A stretch of 64,000 nucleotides of DNA from Siphonodentalium dalli (GCA_032622095.1 CP136069.1:101278278-101342277); one strand, 5' to 3'. Shown: positions 12,082-25,246, counted from the first letter of the stretch. Notes: generated by a model from the letters alone, not told the origin. Numbers and translations are program-made.

Positions 12082-12879
12082 GCATGTTGTTGTAATTGAT
12101 AAGTTTCTAATTCGTTAACGTTTGTTTATGTGGGATCTATTTGCATGTATTTTGTATTACCCATAACTAATAAACAGTCATAATTGCAAACTAAACCTCC
12201 GTTCTTTCTCATAATCAAGGCAGAACAAACAAAAACGAATCCAATCAAACCAACTAGGAAGGGCCTAAGTAGTCATTAAGAGGATTATTCACACCTCTAC
12301 CCTAACCTACCGAAAACAATAGGTGTCTGCAAAACGGGACGACCCCATATATTCCATGGAAGTATCAAATTTATGGCATTTCAGAAATTTAAATCCTAGT
12401 TTGTTAACTTTGTGGATATAGTGAGCGGTTAAGATATTGGGCGAAGTTAGAAATTATTGGCGGCAATTAAGAACAGATATTAAAAGTGGGAACTTAACGG
12501 AGATAGGAATGGAATTGAACCAAGCACGCAAAATGAAATGAATACGATGCTGGCTTTAAAATGTATATTAGTGAGTTAGGTTTTATAACTGCGTTAGTAT
12601 ACATATGTAGCAAGTATGCTACAACATTAAACGTACCCTTCTGGTGGTGATAATATTACTTGGTCATGATGGTGACATGGTATAATAAACCTTGTAGTCC
12701 GGGAGCTAATAGGGGTATCCTTGCACTCCCCCCCCCCCCCCCGGCCGTCGTTTTTCAGACTAGGACCTATGACAGCTTGATGCAAATTATAGCGGTAAAA
12801 TCTAGTAAAATGTATACAAATATACATATGTTCGTGAAGCTAAGACATAATGCCACTAGCATAGTGCAAAATTGAAACT
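12082..12879. other. Non-coding stretch
   Basis: AT-rich sequence with AATAAACAG near 12167 (a possible 3' end signal) and a poly-C run at 12729-12742. No open frame with recognisable content. Confidence 0.35.
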
Positions 12880-13165
12880 CCCCATCCAAGATGGCAGCCA
12901 AAATGGCCGCCGAAATTAGAAAATATCACTTGTTTTCACTAATATCTTCCAGATCAGTTTATGCTGTATGGAACTGGTTAAGAAAAGTGACTTTATTTTT
13001 TATCATTTATATTAACTGATCATTGGAGCAATGAACTATGCAATTATTGGGATCCTAGCCCCTTCCGATCCCTCAAAATTTTTATTTTACGCGGTATAAA
13101 ATATCATGAACAATCACAATTGGGATTCTAATCTTATTTCAACAAGAAATGAACAGAACTTTGTT
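12880..13165 (+). repeat. Dispersed repeat Q, left part, interrupted by retroelement 1
   Basis: Reverse complement of about 9080-9440, starting with the CCAAGATGGCAGCC / AAATGGCCGCC pair at 12885-12909. The match stops near 13165 and resumes at about 18345 (TTTACCTATGAATATTCC), so the intervening 5.2 kb is an insertion. Confidence 0.65.
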
Positions 13166-13170
13166 ATAAC

Positions 13171-13508
13171 GTGAGCTATGAGTCAACATATCCGGTGAAC
13201 GATACTAATAATACGCGTCCACAACAAGCTAGACGTGCTGCAAATTACTCGAGGAATGACTATTATTTTTTTAAATATGAATGTCCAGTCAAAACGTCAC
13301 AAGTGTTTCTCGGTGGATTCGTTGACTCCGTGGCCATTGACGATATCAAGAAATATCTTATATTTAAAAATGCAGGCTTCACTGTCATTAAGATGTTGAG
13401 AGGTAACTCTGCTCGCATTAATGTTTGTGAGGAGGACCTAGATGCAGTACTTGCACCACGAAGTTTTGGCCACGAGGAGCAATCTGCCGGATATGGATAC
13501 ACAAATGA
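13171..13508 (+). pseudogene. Retroelement 1 ORF1, C-terminal fragment
   Basis: This encodes the end of the ORF1 protein: a basic/polar linker, then a compact domain starting VFLGG that aligns with RFYIGG in copy 3 and YYVGG in copy 2. After one base shift near 13455 the frame gives FWPRGAICRIW, matching FWPAGAYCRPW and FWPIGAYCRPW in the other copies, then a stop at 13506-13508. ORF1 proteins of such elements bind their RNA. The N-terminal coiled coil is missing because the element is 5'-truncated at about 13166. Confidence 0.65.
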
Positions 13509-13635
13509 AACCATAATTATTACTATCTTTGTGTGACATGTTAATTGCTTATTATGTGTAATATCGGCGCATTGCTAGCATTGATCCTATATTTGATATT
13601 TAACGTTAATCGTACCCATCAACTATAAACACACA

Positions 13636-14875
13636 ATGGAAACCGTTAATCTCAATCTAATTACATGGAATGCCACCGGTATCATGTCATCTGGCTATTA
13701 CCTCAGTCATTTGCTTAAACGTGGCGACCATGATATTATAGGATTGAGTGAGCACTGGCTCTATCAATGTGATATACACTTTCTTGGTTCGCTCGACAAG
13801 TTTTATGAATTTCATGCAGTGTCCGATTCCCGCCAAAGAATCCCCAACAAAAGCGGGAGACCAAGTGGTGGGGTTGCGTTGTTATGGCACACGAGACCGT
13901 CTAAACGCATAAGTCCCCTCGCTATAGATGACGATAGAATAATAGGGATTCAATTTCAAGTAACAAATGAATGCTTCATATACAGATTACAGGTATATCT
14001 ACCTTCTACAAGTTACACGGCGGAACATTACGATGATTATGCGAGATCTCTTGGCGATATTTGTGATATGTACAAAACTTATGGCAATGTAATAGTGATG
14101 GGAGATTTTAACGGGCAATTTGAAAAGTCAGATGACCGAAACATGGCATTCAAAAATCTTGTCAAACGAATCAGAATGGTGTCCGTCAATCGCACTTTTT
14201 GCCAGGATAATCCGCGCACAACATGTATCCCATTTGGCGATGGGCGGTATATGAAGGAACGATCGTTGATCATATCTTGATTCCTCATACTCTTATTCCT
14301 TTCATACAAGAAGTACACGTATTAACGATGATGCAATCGATGGATCCAATCATAGGCCAGTCACTCTGAGAATGCTATTTGAAATGCGTTATCGACATGT
14401 ACATGTAGAAACAACGGGTGTTACAGGTCAGGGAATTGTTGACTGGAAAAAGGCTAAATCTGAACCAGAAATTTTATACAATTATAGGCAAAGCATTGAT
14501 GCGCAGCTCAACACATTTGATAATTTATCAGAACACGAACCGATCCTTGTAAATGTACGATGCCATTGTAAGCACTATATCGAAAGACACCGAGGCAAGG
14601 TTTGCCGAAAAAGAAATTTAATAAACATCTGAAACCTTTTTGGAACGAAAATTTGAAAAATATGCACAAAATTATGCGCACTGTCCGGCAAAATTGGGTG
14701 GATGGAGGTAGACCTCGCTCAGATACACAGTCTAACAGTTACACGATTTATAAAACTGCAAAACGTGATTTCCGGAGAGAATATCGAAAAGCATCTGCTA
14801 CATACTTGGCCGAACTAAATGATAAAATCGATTAACGTGCTCAACTTGATCAAAACTATTTATTCCGCGCATTAA
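13636..14875 (+). pseudogene. Retroelement 1 ORF2, endonuclease half
   Basis: ATG at 13636 starts an exonuclease/endonuclease/phosphatase-type domain. Visible active-site blocks are TWNATG (Asn), LSEHWL (Glu), QVYLPS, MGDFNG (Asp/Asn), VDHIL (Asp) and SNHRPV (His). The frame shifts near 14240 and again near 14325, with a stop at 14833. The basic linker to RT (KPFWNENL, KRDFRREYRK) is recognisable up to the MITE. The enzyme would nick target DNA to prime reverse transcription. About 128 bp separate the end of ORF1 from this start. Confidence 0.75.
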
Positions 14876-15507
14876 AGGGGTACTGTACACAGAGATAGGC
14901 AATTTTTTCATTTACTCCCATTGACATAACTTTCAAGTTAGATTGTGTTCGTGCTATATGAGTTTCGTATAAACCTAATTTAGTGACGAAAATATTGATC
15001 TTGGAAATAAAAATATTACGATTTCAAACTACGCGCCATGTTTTTGACCTTCACCGGAGAAGACGCAGGTTGCAGGATGAACCGGAAGTTCAATTGATGC
15101 CTGCAATCTCTTCCATCGAACAATCTCACCCCCAATAAAAATACTTGACGCTTTATGAATCTTGTTTCTTCTCTTTTTTTCCAAATTGGTTATAGCGGGC
15201 TTCCTTTTTGCATGTAACATGTTTTGTTCGCAACTCAATAATGTTCGTCGTAAACGGCCGTCGATAAAAGACACCCAACATGTGAGATTTCAAGAACGGT
15301 AACTCGTAATGGCATAATTCGCCATTTTATGACTCCAGCCATAAATTCATTTATATTAAATAATTCAATTTGACTTTTATGATAGCCTGTTAACCGGAAC
15401 GTTTTCAGTAGACATCATCGACTCAAATACGTTATTTTAAAATATAATATTGATATTAGATCGCAATTGTTACCGGGAATTTATTGAAATTGGCGTACAG
15501 TACCCCT
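14876..15507. mobile_element. TTAA-flanked MITE inside retroelement 1
   Basis: Termini AGGGGTACTGTAC and GTACAGTACCCCT are perfect inverted repeats, flanked by TTAA at 14872-14875 and 15508-15511. TTAA duplications are typical of Kolobok and piggyBac superfamilies; the AGGGG start resembles Kolobok more than the CCC start of piggyBac. No transposase inside, so non-autonomous. It separates the endonuclease and RT parts of ORF2. Confidence 0.85.
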
Positions 15508-15511
15508 TTAA

Positions 15512-17761
15512 GCACGAAGCGACAGAGAACTCATATAGATAAGAATGCATTTTTCACGTATGAAGGACAAACTCTTCGTCATGATAGTGATACCGCAGAA
15601 GGATGGGCATCTTATTTTGAGAAACTATATTCACCGTTGTATCGACCTGAATTTGACACTCAAAACTTTAAATACATAAATGAATTTGTTACGCGAGAAA
15701 TAGGTAGTGGTCAATCTGATGATATCGATAAACGCATAATCTTTTCAGTAACTGCAGACGAATTACTTACTGTGTATCGCAGTCTCAGCTTTGGAAAAGC
15801 AACTGGTTGGGATGGGATTTCGAACGAGCATTTGATATATATGGAAGTCAGAAGTTGACTCGATCCGACGATTTCGAATCTCCTAACAATCCGATTCAAA
15901 CACAAACGGTCCCATCCCAGTTAAAGCGCGGTTTAATAATAACATTATATAAAGGTGGCTCAAAACCCAGAACAGATTTTGACAGTTACAGAGCTATAAC
16001 ACTAATGCCAACTTTGTGCAAGTTACTCGAAAAAGTTTTACAAACTAGAATAGAACTATACGCGCCAAAATTACATGATGTACATCCGCTTCAACACGGA
16101 TTCCAAAAAGGCATAAACGCAACAATGGCATCATATGTAATGAAAGAATGTATTTCCTATGTATCCGGAAGCAAACGAAAACTGTATAGTCTCTTTTTAG
16201 ATGTTTGGAAGGCATTCGATACCGTCTGGGTCAACGGATTATTATACAAGCTGTTTGGATGTGGGTTCAGAGGAAAGTTACTTCGATTGATGCACGAACT
16301 TCTAACCAACGGCACATGCTCTATTCGTCACAATAACGTTTTATCCAGGTGGTTTGGTGTGAGACAGGGAGCCAGGCAGGGGGTGTCCTCTCCCCCTTTA
16401 CTATATGATCTACGTCGACGAATTATTACATATACTTGCAAACTCACCATTTGGCCTGAACATGCTGGGAGTAAATATTACGTGCCCAACCCATGCAGAT
16501 GACATGGTTCTATTATCACTAAATAAATCTGGCTTATCTGCGCTCTGTGAGTACAGCAACAAATGGCTGTATACATATAATCCATCCAAATGCATCATAG
16601 TAGTGTTCAATGAAACCAAAGCAGAATTTTCGCGTCAAAGTCGTCTCTGGAACCTAGGTACCTCAGATATCGAAGAAAGTACGAACACCACTCATTTAGG
16701 TATCTTACTTGACAAGTACGATTTCAACGGAATTTTCACTGATCACATATATGATAAGACCCGCAGCACGTTTATGATGTTGAACAATGCTGGCCTCTAC
16801 CCCGGTGGTATGACCCCCAAAAGTTGCTCGTTAATTTATTCGTCAGTGGTTATACCAAAAGGCCTGTACGGTTCTGAACTCCTCTGGAGCTTAAATCAAA
16901 CTCACATTGATCGACTTGAGAGAACACACAGATTCTGCTTAAAGTATTACCAGGGTCTTCATCATCGCACAAAAACAATTATAGCTCAAGGATTAGTTGG
17001 AACTTCATATATGGTGTCTCTTATCGAAAAACGTAAAATTGTCATTCTTCGGCTCGTTGTGCAACCTAAAAGTTTCCAAAACGGTAAAGCAAGTATTTCT
17101 TACTCGCTTATATCAGTACACATTAGGTGTTTCAAGCTACCAATCTAGTTACGTGTCTGATATTATCTTTATCCTTAGCAAATATAAAATGACAGAGCCC
17201 CTTGTGAACTACATCGAAAACTCAATATTCACGAAGAAATCTACTTGGAAATGTGCGATAAATGAGTCATGGTCAAAATTTAATGGAGAATATTGGGAAA
17301 TTAGCTTAAATGAGGATACTCGACTTGCCAGGTTCTCTGCCGTCCATCCAACATTATGTATGTCCCGGCTATGGGAAAATTGCCGAATATACCCAGCACA
17401 CAGAAAAGCATATATTATTATTGCACGTCTTATTTGTATCCTCGAAACAAATGAGGAATCTTGCGTTTTATGTGACAACAAGTATAGAGATATTGTCAAA
17501 CATGCCTTAATCGAATGTTCTTCCATTTGTGATGATCGAAACAATTTTGAATTTGAGTTGCTGAACATATTTCATGTAGACATTTATATGCAGTATGACA
17601 AACTTGACGGAGAATCAAAAACGCGCGTTCTACTAACAGGTCTACATGAAAACATATACTGTGCTACCGAAGAAGAAAATAAACTAATAGACTTTTTCGT
17701 GTACAAAGCTGCATTCCCCTGGAGAGTATATGTTTATCGACCGACGCCAAGTCCTGACTAG
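15512..17761 (+). pseudogene. Retroelement 1 ORF2, reverse transcriptase and C-terminal half
   Basis: Reading resumes after the MITE. RT landmarks in order: GKATGWDGI, YRAITLMP, QHGFQKG, motif A LFLDVWKAFDTVW, motif B RQGARQG, motif C THADDM, then THLGILLDK. The tail carries CVLCDNKYRDIVKHALIEC, a CCHC-like finger (C-x2-C-x10-H-x4-C), and ends in a stop at 17759. Frame changes near 15855, 16390 and 17100 disrupt it. Catalytic aspartates are retained. In the family, RT copies the element RNA at the nicked target. Confidence 0.8.
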
Positions 17762-18345
17762 ATCTCACAAACCTTCATATAAACTCGACCATAACATGCA
17801 GTTATAAGCGTGTTCGTAATTGTTCATATCACATGTATCTGTGTATTGTTTTACCAGTAAGTAAATTTGTCTGTATGTATGTCTGCCATTTGACTGTTTG
17901 TCTCGTATACCTGCTTGTCTGACTGTCGTCTGTATGTCTGCAAGTACGCTATGGCTGTATATATATACATGAGTGGTGCTGGGGAAATGGTCGCTCCGAG
18001 TCGGTAAGACTGCACAAAGGCATTGGCGTTTGTGGGTCTTCCAGAGAGAGAGAGATCCCTGATTTGGGTCCAACTCCGGCTTGGTCGTCTCGGAGTATGC
18101 TATTTCTCTATCTGTAAGTACGATATGGCTGTATAATGGAATGTCTACTTTATGTAGTGCATGAGTGTGTGTATATGTGCATGTGTAGTTGGTTCATCAT
18201 ACATATTGAGACATGTGTTGTAGATATGTTTGTAATCTTAAATTTCTTATACACTGTGTTATGTACCAAATTGTGTTTGTTCTCATAATATAAACATTTA
18301 TATATGAATCTCCATATATGGAGGATAATAAATATATATATAATT
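17762..18345 (+). other. 3' UTR of retroelement 1
   Basis: Contains CTGTATGTCTG simple repeats around 17865-17940 and a second word TATGGCTGTATA. It ends in an imperfect-to-perfect hairpin, CTCCATATATGGAG, followed by GATAATAAATATATATA. Retroelement 2 ends the same way (hairpin then AATAAA near 44450-44466). Confidence 0.6.
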
Positions 18346-19276
18346 TACCTATGAATATTCCAACTCATTGGAACCAAAATTGTTACTTTAGCTCAAAATG
18401 GCTGCCAAAGTGGCCGCCAAAATATGGAAAATGGTAGATATTTCCCCAGCGTGACGTGCAATCGCTTACAAGTTGTGGTTGATGTTTAAAATTGGCTATT
18501 CTATCTCATATACATTGGATACTAACATGTCTGATGCACCATGGTTAATTGTTACTATTTTCACCACTGAAATTACCAGAAATATTGGATTTCTCTCTGA
18601 CAAGCTTGATATAAATATCAGCAAAAATTCACTTTTCAGGTTTGGACAATTTTAATTTTAAAATGCAACCATCTTTGTCTGCCAAAGTGGCTGCCATCAT
18701 ATGGAAATGGTAGATATTTCCCCAGCGTGACGTGCAATCGCTTACAAGTTGTGGTTGATGTTTAAAATTGGTATCTCATATACATTGGATACAAACTCTC
18801 TGACAAACTTGATATAAATATCAGCAAAAATTAACTTTTCAGGTTTGGACAATTTTAATTTTGAAATGCAACCATCTCTGTTATGAAAGGTGTATATTGT
18901 TTTGGTATATCTTAAATGTGTCACACTACGGTGTTTATAGACCAAATTGCTCAAAAGGGCTTCCATAACGGCAACCGAATTCTGTAAAATATGGATTTTT
19001 ACATATATCCCAAACACTATTCTCATCGTTTTCGGAAAAGGTAGTAAATTGTGACCCACTGGGTTATTATACATGTTAGTTAGTTAACTGCATACTGGAT
19101 GTTTTATTCTGGTTGTCCCAGTTTAGTATGGGGCATGACAAATTAATTTTAAAGTTGCAGTATGGAATTTTGCCGAGAACCTCTTTTGTTGATTCTGGCA
19201 ATATTATAACACACCAATGATAATACATTGGTGGTTTCGAGAGTATACATGTCCACTGTGTATCCCTTTATATACA
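18346..19276 (+). repeat. Dispersed repeat Q, right part
   Basis: Continuation of the repeat interrupted at 13165. Paired motifs ATGGCTGCCAAAGTGGCCGCC-like lie at about 18397 and again near 18677. A ~300-bp internal piece, GTGACGTGCAATCGCTTACA onward, is tandemly duplicated (about 18450 and 18726). A related copy is at 62105-62770. No coding signal. Confidence 0.65.
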
Positions 19277-20695
19277 TACTAGAAGGTGACCCGACTTCGT
19301 CCGGGCTTTGACCTTGAATTGACCATTTTGAAGGTTAAGGTCAGGTGGGGTCAAACACCAACACCCCAAAAATGGTGGAAATCGGCCCAGCGGATAACGG
19401 GAAATCGGCCCAACGGATACCGAGATACCCTATGCATCAAATTTCGTCCGTAAAAATCCGCCAGTTTAACCCGATTTGATTTCCACTCAAGTATATAAAC
19501 GCGCCTCATATACACACGCTCATTAATTATCAAGTTTCAACGTAAAGATAATTACCATCGGTGCCCGAGACATCGCCAAGACGTCTGAAACAGTCAAATG
19601 CATCGGCCGGTTAAGCGTTAACGTGATCTAACGTTATGACCTCTAACGACGTCATAGAAGTTACGCATTGTTTTTATCCTGATGGAAGATAGTACCACTT
19701 CTTCTTGATAATTGAGGCAGATAACTAAAACGGATACATACGCATTATATATCGTTGGAAAGAGGAAACACGAAAGATTCTCACAGTGTCATTATTATGA
19801 CTGGCATTTTATTATTCGCGCTGTTTCGAATCGATTTGTAAGCACCGAACTCAAATGAAAGTCCCGTAACACAGCGTAAAAACAGATTTGACCTCGGCAC
19901 GTGAAAAGTTGACCTCGGATCTGAAAATTAATATGCCTATACCACTTCCCGACCGATAGTAGCCTCACATACGAAGTTTCATCGAAATCGGGTCGGCCGT
20001 TTTCGAGTTCATCGCGAACACACACACAGACAGACACACCACACACAGACAGATCTTCCAAAATATATAATAGAAGACTAGAAGGTGACCCGACTTCGTC
20101 CGGGCTTTGACCTTGAATTGTCCATTTTGAAGGTCAACGTCAAGTGGGGTCACGATTTGACCAGTCCAAAAACACTGCCCGGACAAAAGTACCCGACAAA
20201 CGTGCCCGTCGAAATCCATCCGGTTTTACCCGATTTGACCTTGAATTTTGAAGGTCAAGGTCTGGTCGGGGTCACGATTGGACCCGTCCAAAACAATCAG
20301 TGGACAAAACTAACCCCACGTATCAAATTTCGTCGAAATCCCATCAAAATTGGCAATTTGACTTTGAATTTACCAGATTTCAAGGTCAAGGTCACGTCGC
20401 ACGGGCAAATGAATATGCTTATGAGACTCGCCATAAGAAAGTACCACCACATACCAAGTTTCATCGAAATCCCGTGATATTCGGGCGTTTGACCTTGAAA
20501 TGACCCGATTTCAAGGTCAAGGTCACGTCGCACGGACAAATTAATAGGCCCATGCCACCCGCCGGCCGAAAATACCCCCACATACCAAGATTCATCGAAA
20601 TCGGCTAGACCGTTTTCGAGTTCATCGCGAACACACAGACACACACACAGACACACAGACACACAAACAGATCTTCCAAAATATATAATAGATAA
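19277..20695. repeat. Two head-to-tail Helitron-like units
   Basis: Units start ACTAGAAGGTGACCCGACTT at about 19275 and 20076. Each has the hairpin GACCCGACTTCGTCCGGGC, several TCAAGGTCA/TGACCTTGA motifs, and ends in CACACAGACAGA then GATCTTCCAAAATATATAATAGA. They are the same family as the arrays at 1-6650 but lack the 122-bp minisatellite. Read on the minus strand, each unit starts TCTATTATATATTTTGGAAG and ends with a GC hairpin, ~10 nt, then CTAG, as Helitron ends do. No Rep/helicase is present. Confidence 0.6.
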
Positions 20696-23600
20696 GAATG
20701 GAATAAAGTTGAGACAAACACGTCTTCGTTAATATTGGTGCAGGGGCTCACCCGATATGACGGTGCCATGCAAATTTGCACAAGATCATTATATTCCTCA
20801 TAGCACGGAGGTGCCGGTCTATATGTACATGTATATACCACTTTGGACAACACGCTTCATGCAGAGTTTATTCCCCTGCGTAGGACTTACCACTGACCGC
20901 ACATACAGGTAATGGGAAGAAGTGTCACATTGATTTATTCGAGACTTGTGTAGGTTACAATTAATTCTGCATTATTCTACGAAACTGAACTGTCCATATT
21001 CATTTGAAAATTGTCTAGATCAAGCCAGAATGAATTGTAACTGACAAAACATTTCAATAAAACATATTAGGTTTTATTAAGAAAATACACATGCCGGCAG
21101 CGTTCAGACACCGCAAAGCGAGGGGACTGAACTCTGTATTGCAGTTTGATCAAGCAGTTGGCCGTAATTATACACAAATATTTTCATCAAAAAAACTATT
21201 CCCCGGCTGAGTCCATACTGATCTACATTGATTGATTGATTGGTTTATTGCATAATAAGTCACATAACAGTGAAACAAGCAAAACGTATATACATGCATC
21301 CTTGATATCTTACAATGGAATTACAGTGACAGCATTTATTTATGTTAAATATGGATTATCTCTTCCGCAACATGATTGATATAGTTTCCTGTGTACCTCT
21401 TTATAAAATTAAAGAGTTGGATCTGTTAAAATTAAAGAGTTGGTCTGTTCGGATTTTTCTCCAAGACACCTGCACCTATTTCAACCAAATTTGGTGTCGT
21501 TACCCGGGGTGCACTGGCGGAGGTTATATTGGCGTTATTTTTTTCACCTATATGAATATTGAGGTCCAATATGAACCTATGTGCGTGAGAGTATGTTGCG
21601 GCACCAGATGTAGGGAATGTGGAACATAGTCAGAAATGGCTCGGGCAGAGTGATACATTGCCTCTAACCTTTCTCTAATTTCCAGGCCAATATCCACGGC
21701 TCCAGTCCAGAGATATTGGTCATGTAACACATGTTCACTATATCTATTCAAAATGGCTATCATATGGTGAAGGTTGAATCTGGTCCAGCGATCAATATTC
21801 AAGGCAATTTTTTGAGAAATAAAATATCTTATTGGATAAACTTACAAATACTGGGATTAGTTGCATATTTCACATAGCCACATCTTATTTATTTATAGAA
21901 ATTCATGTATGCTAGACTTTCAGGAGTTGCATGGGGTGGGACACAATGATTCAATGGGACACAATTTCGGACCTTCAGTAGAAAATAGGCGCTTCAAAAA
22001 GGAATGATACAATTTACCAAATGACTATTGTTTTTGGGCTGGAGTGAATAAACAATTTAGACAAAACAAGATGAGGCCATCGTGCAATAGTGGTAGGTTC
22101 GGGTGTTTCATATACGGTTACTACTAATATTGAACTGCACTAAAATGCATGAGCTAAGAATCGGATACATACCTGGAATTATATGGAAAACTGGCTCCCA
22201 CGATGCGGTTTATGACATTCTCAATGACACTAAAGAGAATACAATGAAGAAACTGTCAATTTACATCACGAAGGGGCTTAAGATCAATGAAATTAAATAA
22301 CATCGTTTCATTACTACTTATTCTTGAAGTTGATTGACATTTCCTTGCAGGTCTACACTGGCAGTCAATTTACATTTATTTGTATTACTGTATAAGTATG
22401 TGCACACAACCTTGTATATGTGTTATAGATATCATGTTACACATGTATGTGTCTGAGAATAAACCATTACAACAACTCAGTTAGTCACCAGTGCACTAGG
22501 CTTCACATGTTTGTCAGTTTTGTGTGTAGTATGTAGATGGCTAGAATTGTATTCTGACCCGAGTCACAGTGGGTGAGTGATGCTGAGCCTGAAGTCGGTG
22601 AAAACTAAATTTACTAATCACTAAATGAGTAAATCAGTCAGCTTTAAAATGTCAAGTTTCTTATCTCCTTGACCTAACAGTGTCCTATTGAATTTGGAGA
22701 AGTGGAAGGCACAATTTGCCGCTTGCGATACCAACCAGTCCAGGTGAAAACAGACTTAAAATTTAACAGATCAAGTCATTTTCGCCGTGGCGTGAGTGGT
22801 GACCACAGACCAGTGACCTTCATTTTCATATTTTTTCATCCTTTATGAGTCAATTTCTTTCCGACCGACTGCGTTTCATTTTCACTTTTCAACTTCAGAA
22901 TTCTGGAGGCTTCACACACAGGGTATGCCCAATCGAGTGGCTTATATCAATACAATTCAGCACGAGAACCACAACGGAGAGGTTCGAATTGCATTCGCGA
23001 ATAACTAACTGGGCACCGCAATTTTGTGACGAAAATTACGTTACCAATCGCAACGTTGCTATGGGTATATTTCAACTGATTCCACATTAATCATTTAATT
23101 ATGAATAAGGTTGATTTCGTTTTTCAAATTTAATAGTGTTGCTATGGGTGGGGGCTGATCGAAGAAAAAAATAAATTGGGTTTGTTAATTAGTCAATTCA
23201 TTTTACAGGCTCGTTCGAGGTTGGACTAGACACTGGCTCAATGACGCCCCGACGCTCTGCTCTATTGGCCGTCATGACGGTGTGGATAGTGTAACAACGT
23301 AGCCTCATAGAGCCAGTACCTAGTCCAGTTCGAGGTTATTCCCCCAAATAAATTCATAATGGTCCGAATCGCCCAGATGTAAATATTTTTTTCAGGTTGA
23401 TGGACTACAGAAATTAGTGACGTCACAACTATACTTGCGTCGCTTACGAACCATAAAACAACATGTGGGTTGTGATTAAATATCATTTAATATGTTTGAT
23501 TATCTATGGGATAGGTACATTAAATATAACATACACATATTGTAGGTAACATTTTTTAATGTTTCAACATGAGTAAATTGATTTAAAAATATTCCCTTCA

Positions 23601-24811
23601 TTCATGTTCATTAAAGGAATGATTATAATTTCGATTTCTACCACTATGAAATGGTGTTTTTGAAATGTGTTGCCTACTAATCTAAATGAGAAGAAGGCCA
23701 TTCCTTATCCATTTGAGTGTTTAGACCTGTGGTGTTTACATGCATGTGTTTATTCGCTGTGAATATTACACTTAGATAATTTAACACATGTCGAATACTA
23801 GCCTTGTTGTATAAACATATATACGCACATCCCAGTTGTCTTTACATGCATGGGTTTAAATTCGCTGTGAATATTTCATTTAGATCATTTAACATATTGT
23901 AGAACAAATTAGTCTCTAACATAAATAGTTTAAACACATTCTCTAACACACACATACTAACCATTTCCAGGTTAGTTAATCTGACTATAACCCATGCTCT
24001 ATAGTCATAGCATGTCCACTTCGGGGTGACCACATCCTAGCCTTGTTATATATTCGTATATACGCACATTCCAGTTAATATATGTAGATGTAGTCACTAG
24101 ATGTATTAGCCTAGAAATAGCCGTTAGTCTGAAACTGGCTAGCATAGAAATAGTAGTTAGTCTGACTATAACCATGCCGTATAGTCATATCATGTTCCCT
24201 TCGGGGTTAACCACACCTTAGCATTGTTGTACAAGAAAACCATAGTCAGAAATGGTAACGCCCTCAATATCATATTATTAGCCATATAAACAATATAACA
24301 ACTTTAATGTGGTGATTGTGAAAAGTCTGTATATAGGTAACGGCTTTGTAGTTGATTATGTGTGATATTATGTTCTAATTTCTTTTTGAAATAGTGGTCT
24401 GAATAGCGCATGAAATAGCATGCAGAATAATAATCGGGCAAAAAAGGGATGGAGTTATCGTTCCTAGCTGACGGACATGTTTTATTATTGCTCTGATTAA
24501 TTACCAAATATCTACCAAATATCTCGGAATCCAGTATTCTAACAGTGCCAGGAATTCTCCTGCAGATGGCGGTTCAATCGGTGTTGTGGGATCCTTGGAC
24601 ATTATATTCGATTTTTCTATAATATAGTGAGTTTTCAAAAGCACAACTGACTCTCGCATGTACATATAAGGACTCTACTCCATTGTTTACGTCGCCATTT
24701 TTGGCCTACGTATTGATATTCACTATTGTAATTTCCACGCACTGGAATTTCTAACTTGAAATCAAAATGCAAACTTCTTGTTGATGATCTGAACTGCACA
24801 AAGGACAATTT
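20696..24811. other. Long non-coding stretch with minor repeats
   Basis: No supported gene across about 4 kb. Contents: (TTGA)n at 21225-21245; a palindromic-looking ACTGGCTC / GAGCCAGTACCTAGTCC pair near 23230-23330; imperfect tandem blocks at 23690-24240 sharing TTCGCTGTGAATATT and CTAGCCTTGTT. The small frame 22148-22300 has balanced composition but no recognisable domain and is left uncalled. Confidence 0.4.
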
Positions 24812-25246
24812 AGGGGACATGACAATCTGCGGAATGGGATGGAATATGGAATAGAACGACAATCTGCGGAACAGAATTTCAAATTGCGTGGAACGGCCGA
24901 TATCTCGAGGAATACAGGGCGTAGGGCGCTCATGTTGGTGTCTAACGAAAGGCCCACATTCGCCCTATCCACACATATTAACCCCGCCACTGACCGGACA
25001 CCAGAAGTTGCATTATTTGATCGAAAACTGACCTAACATGGGGTGAAATTTGGGATAGCATGGCAATCTGCGGAACGGAATTTCAAATTGCGTGGAACGG
25101 CCGATATCTCGAGGAATACAGGGCGTAGGGCGCTCATTTTGGTGTCTAACGAAAGGCCGATATTCGCCCTATCCAAACATATTAACCCCGCCACTGAACG
25201 GACACCGGAAGTTGCATTATTCGGTCGAAAACTGACCTAACATAAA
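24812..25246. repeat. 204-bp tandem unit forming the outer end of the foldback
   Basis: Two direct copies offset by 204 bp (word GGCAATCTGCGGAACGGAATT / GACAATCTGCGGAACAG). They contain TTCAAATTGCGTGGAACGGC and CGGACACC(A/G)GAAGTTGCA. Inverted counterparts are at 28264-28607, and a third fragment lies at 38105-38195. The small open frames inside are repeat translations. Confidence 0.7.

Larger units (their letters stand above)
13166..18345 (+). mobile_element. Non-LTR retrotransposon copy 1 (5'-truncated, decayed)
   Basis: Inserted into repeat Q, whose two halves flank it. It contains the end of ORF1 (13171-13508), ORF2 endonuclease (13636-14875), a nested TTAA MITE (14876-15507), ORF2 RT and C-terminal finger (15512-17761) and a 3' UTR. 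The 3' end has a hairpin (CTCCATATATGGAG, near 18311) then AATAAA and a (TA)n tail. The same gene order is seen at 38197-44480. Domain content (AP-like endonuclease, RT, CCHC-like tail, no visible RNase H) fits the Jockey/CR1/L2 side of non-LTR elements; the exact clade cannot be assigned by eye. At least six frameshifts or stops make it non-functional. Confidence 0.8.

Noticed and set aside
22148-22300. Small frame starting MHELRIGYIPG
   Set aside because: Balanced composition but too short, no domain and no splice context.
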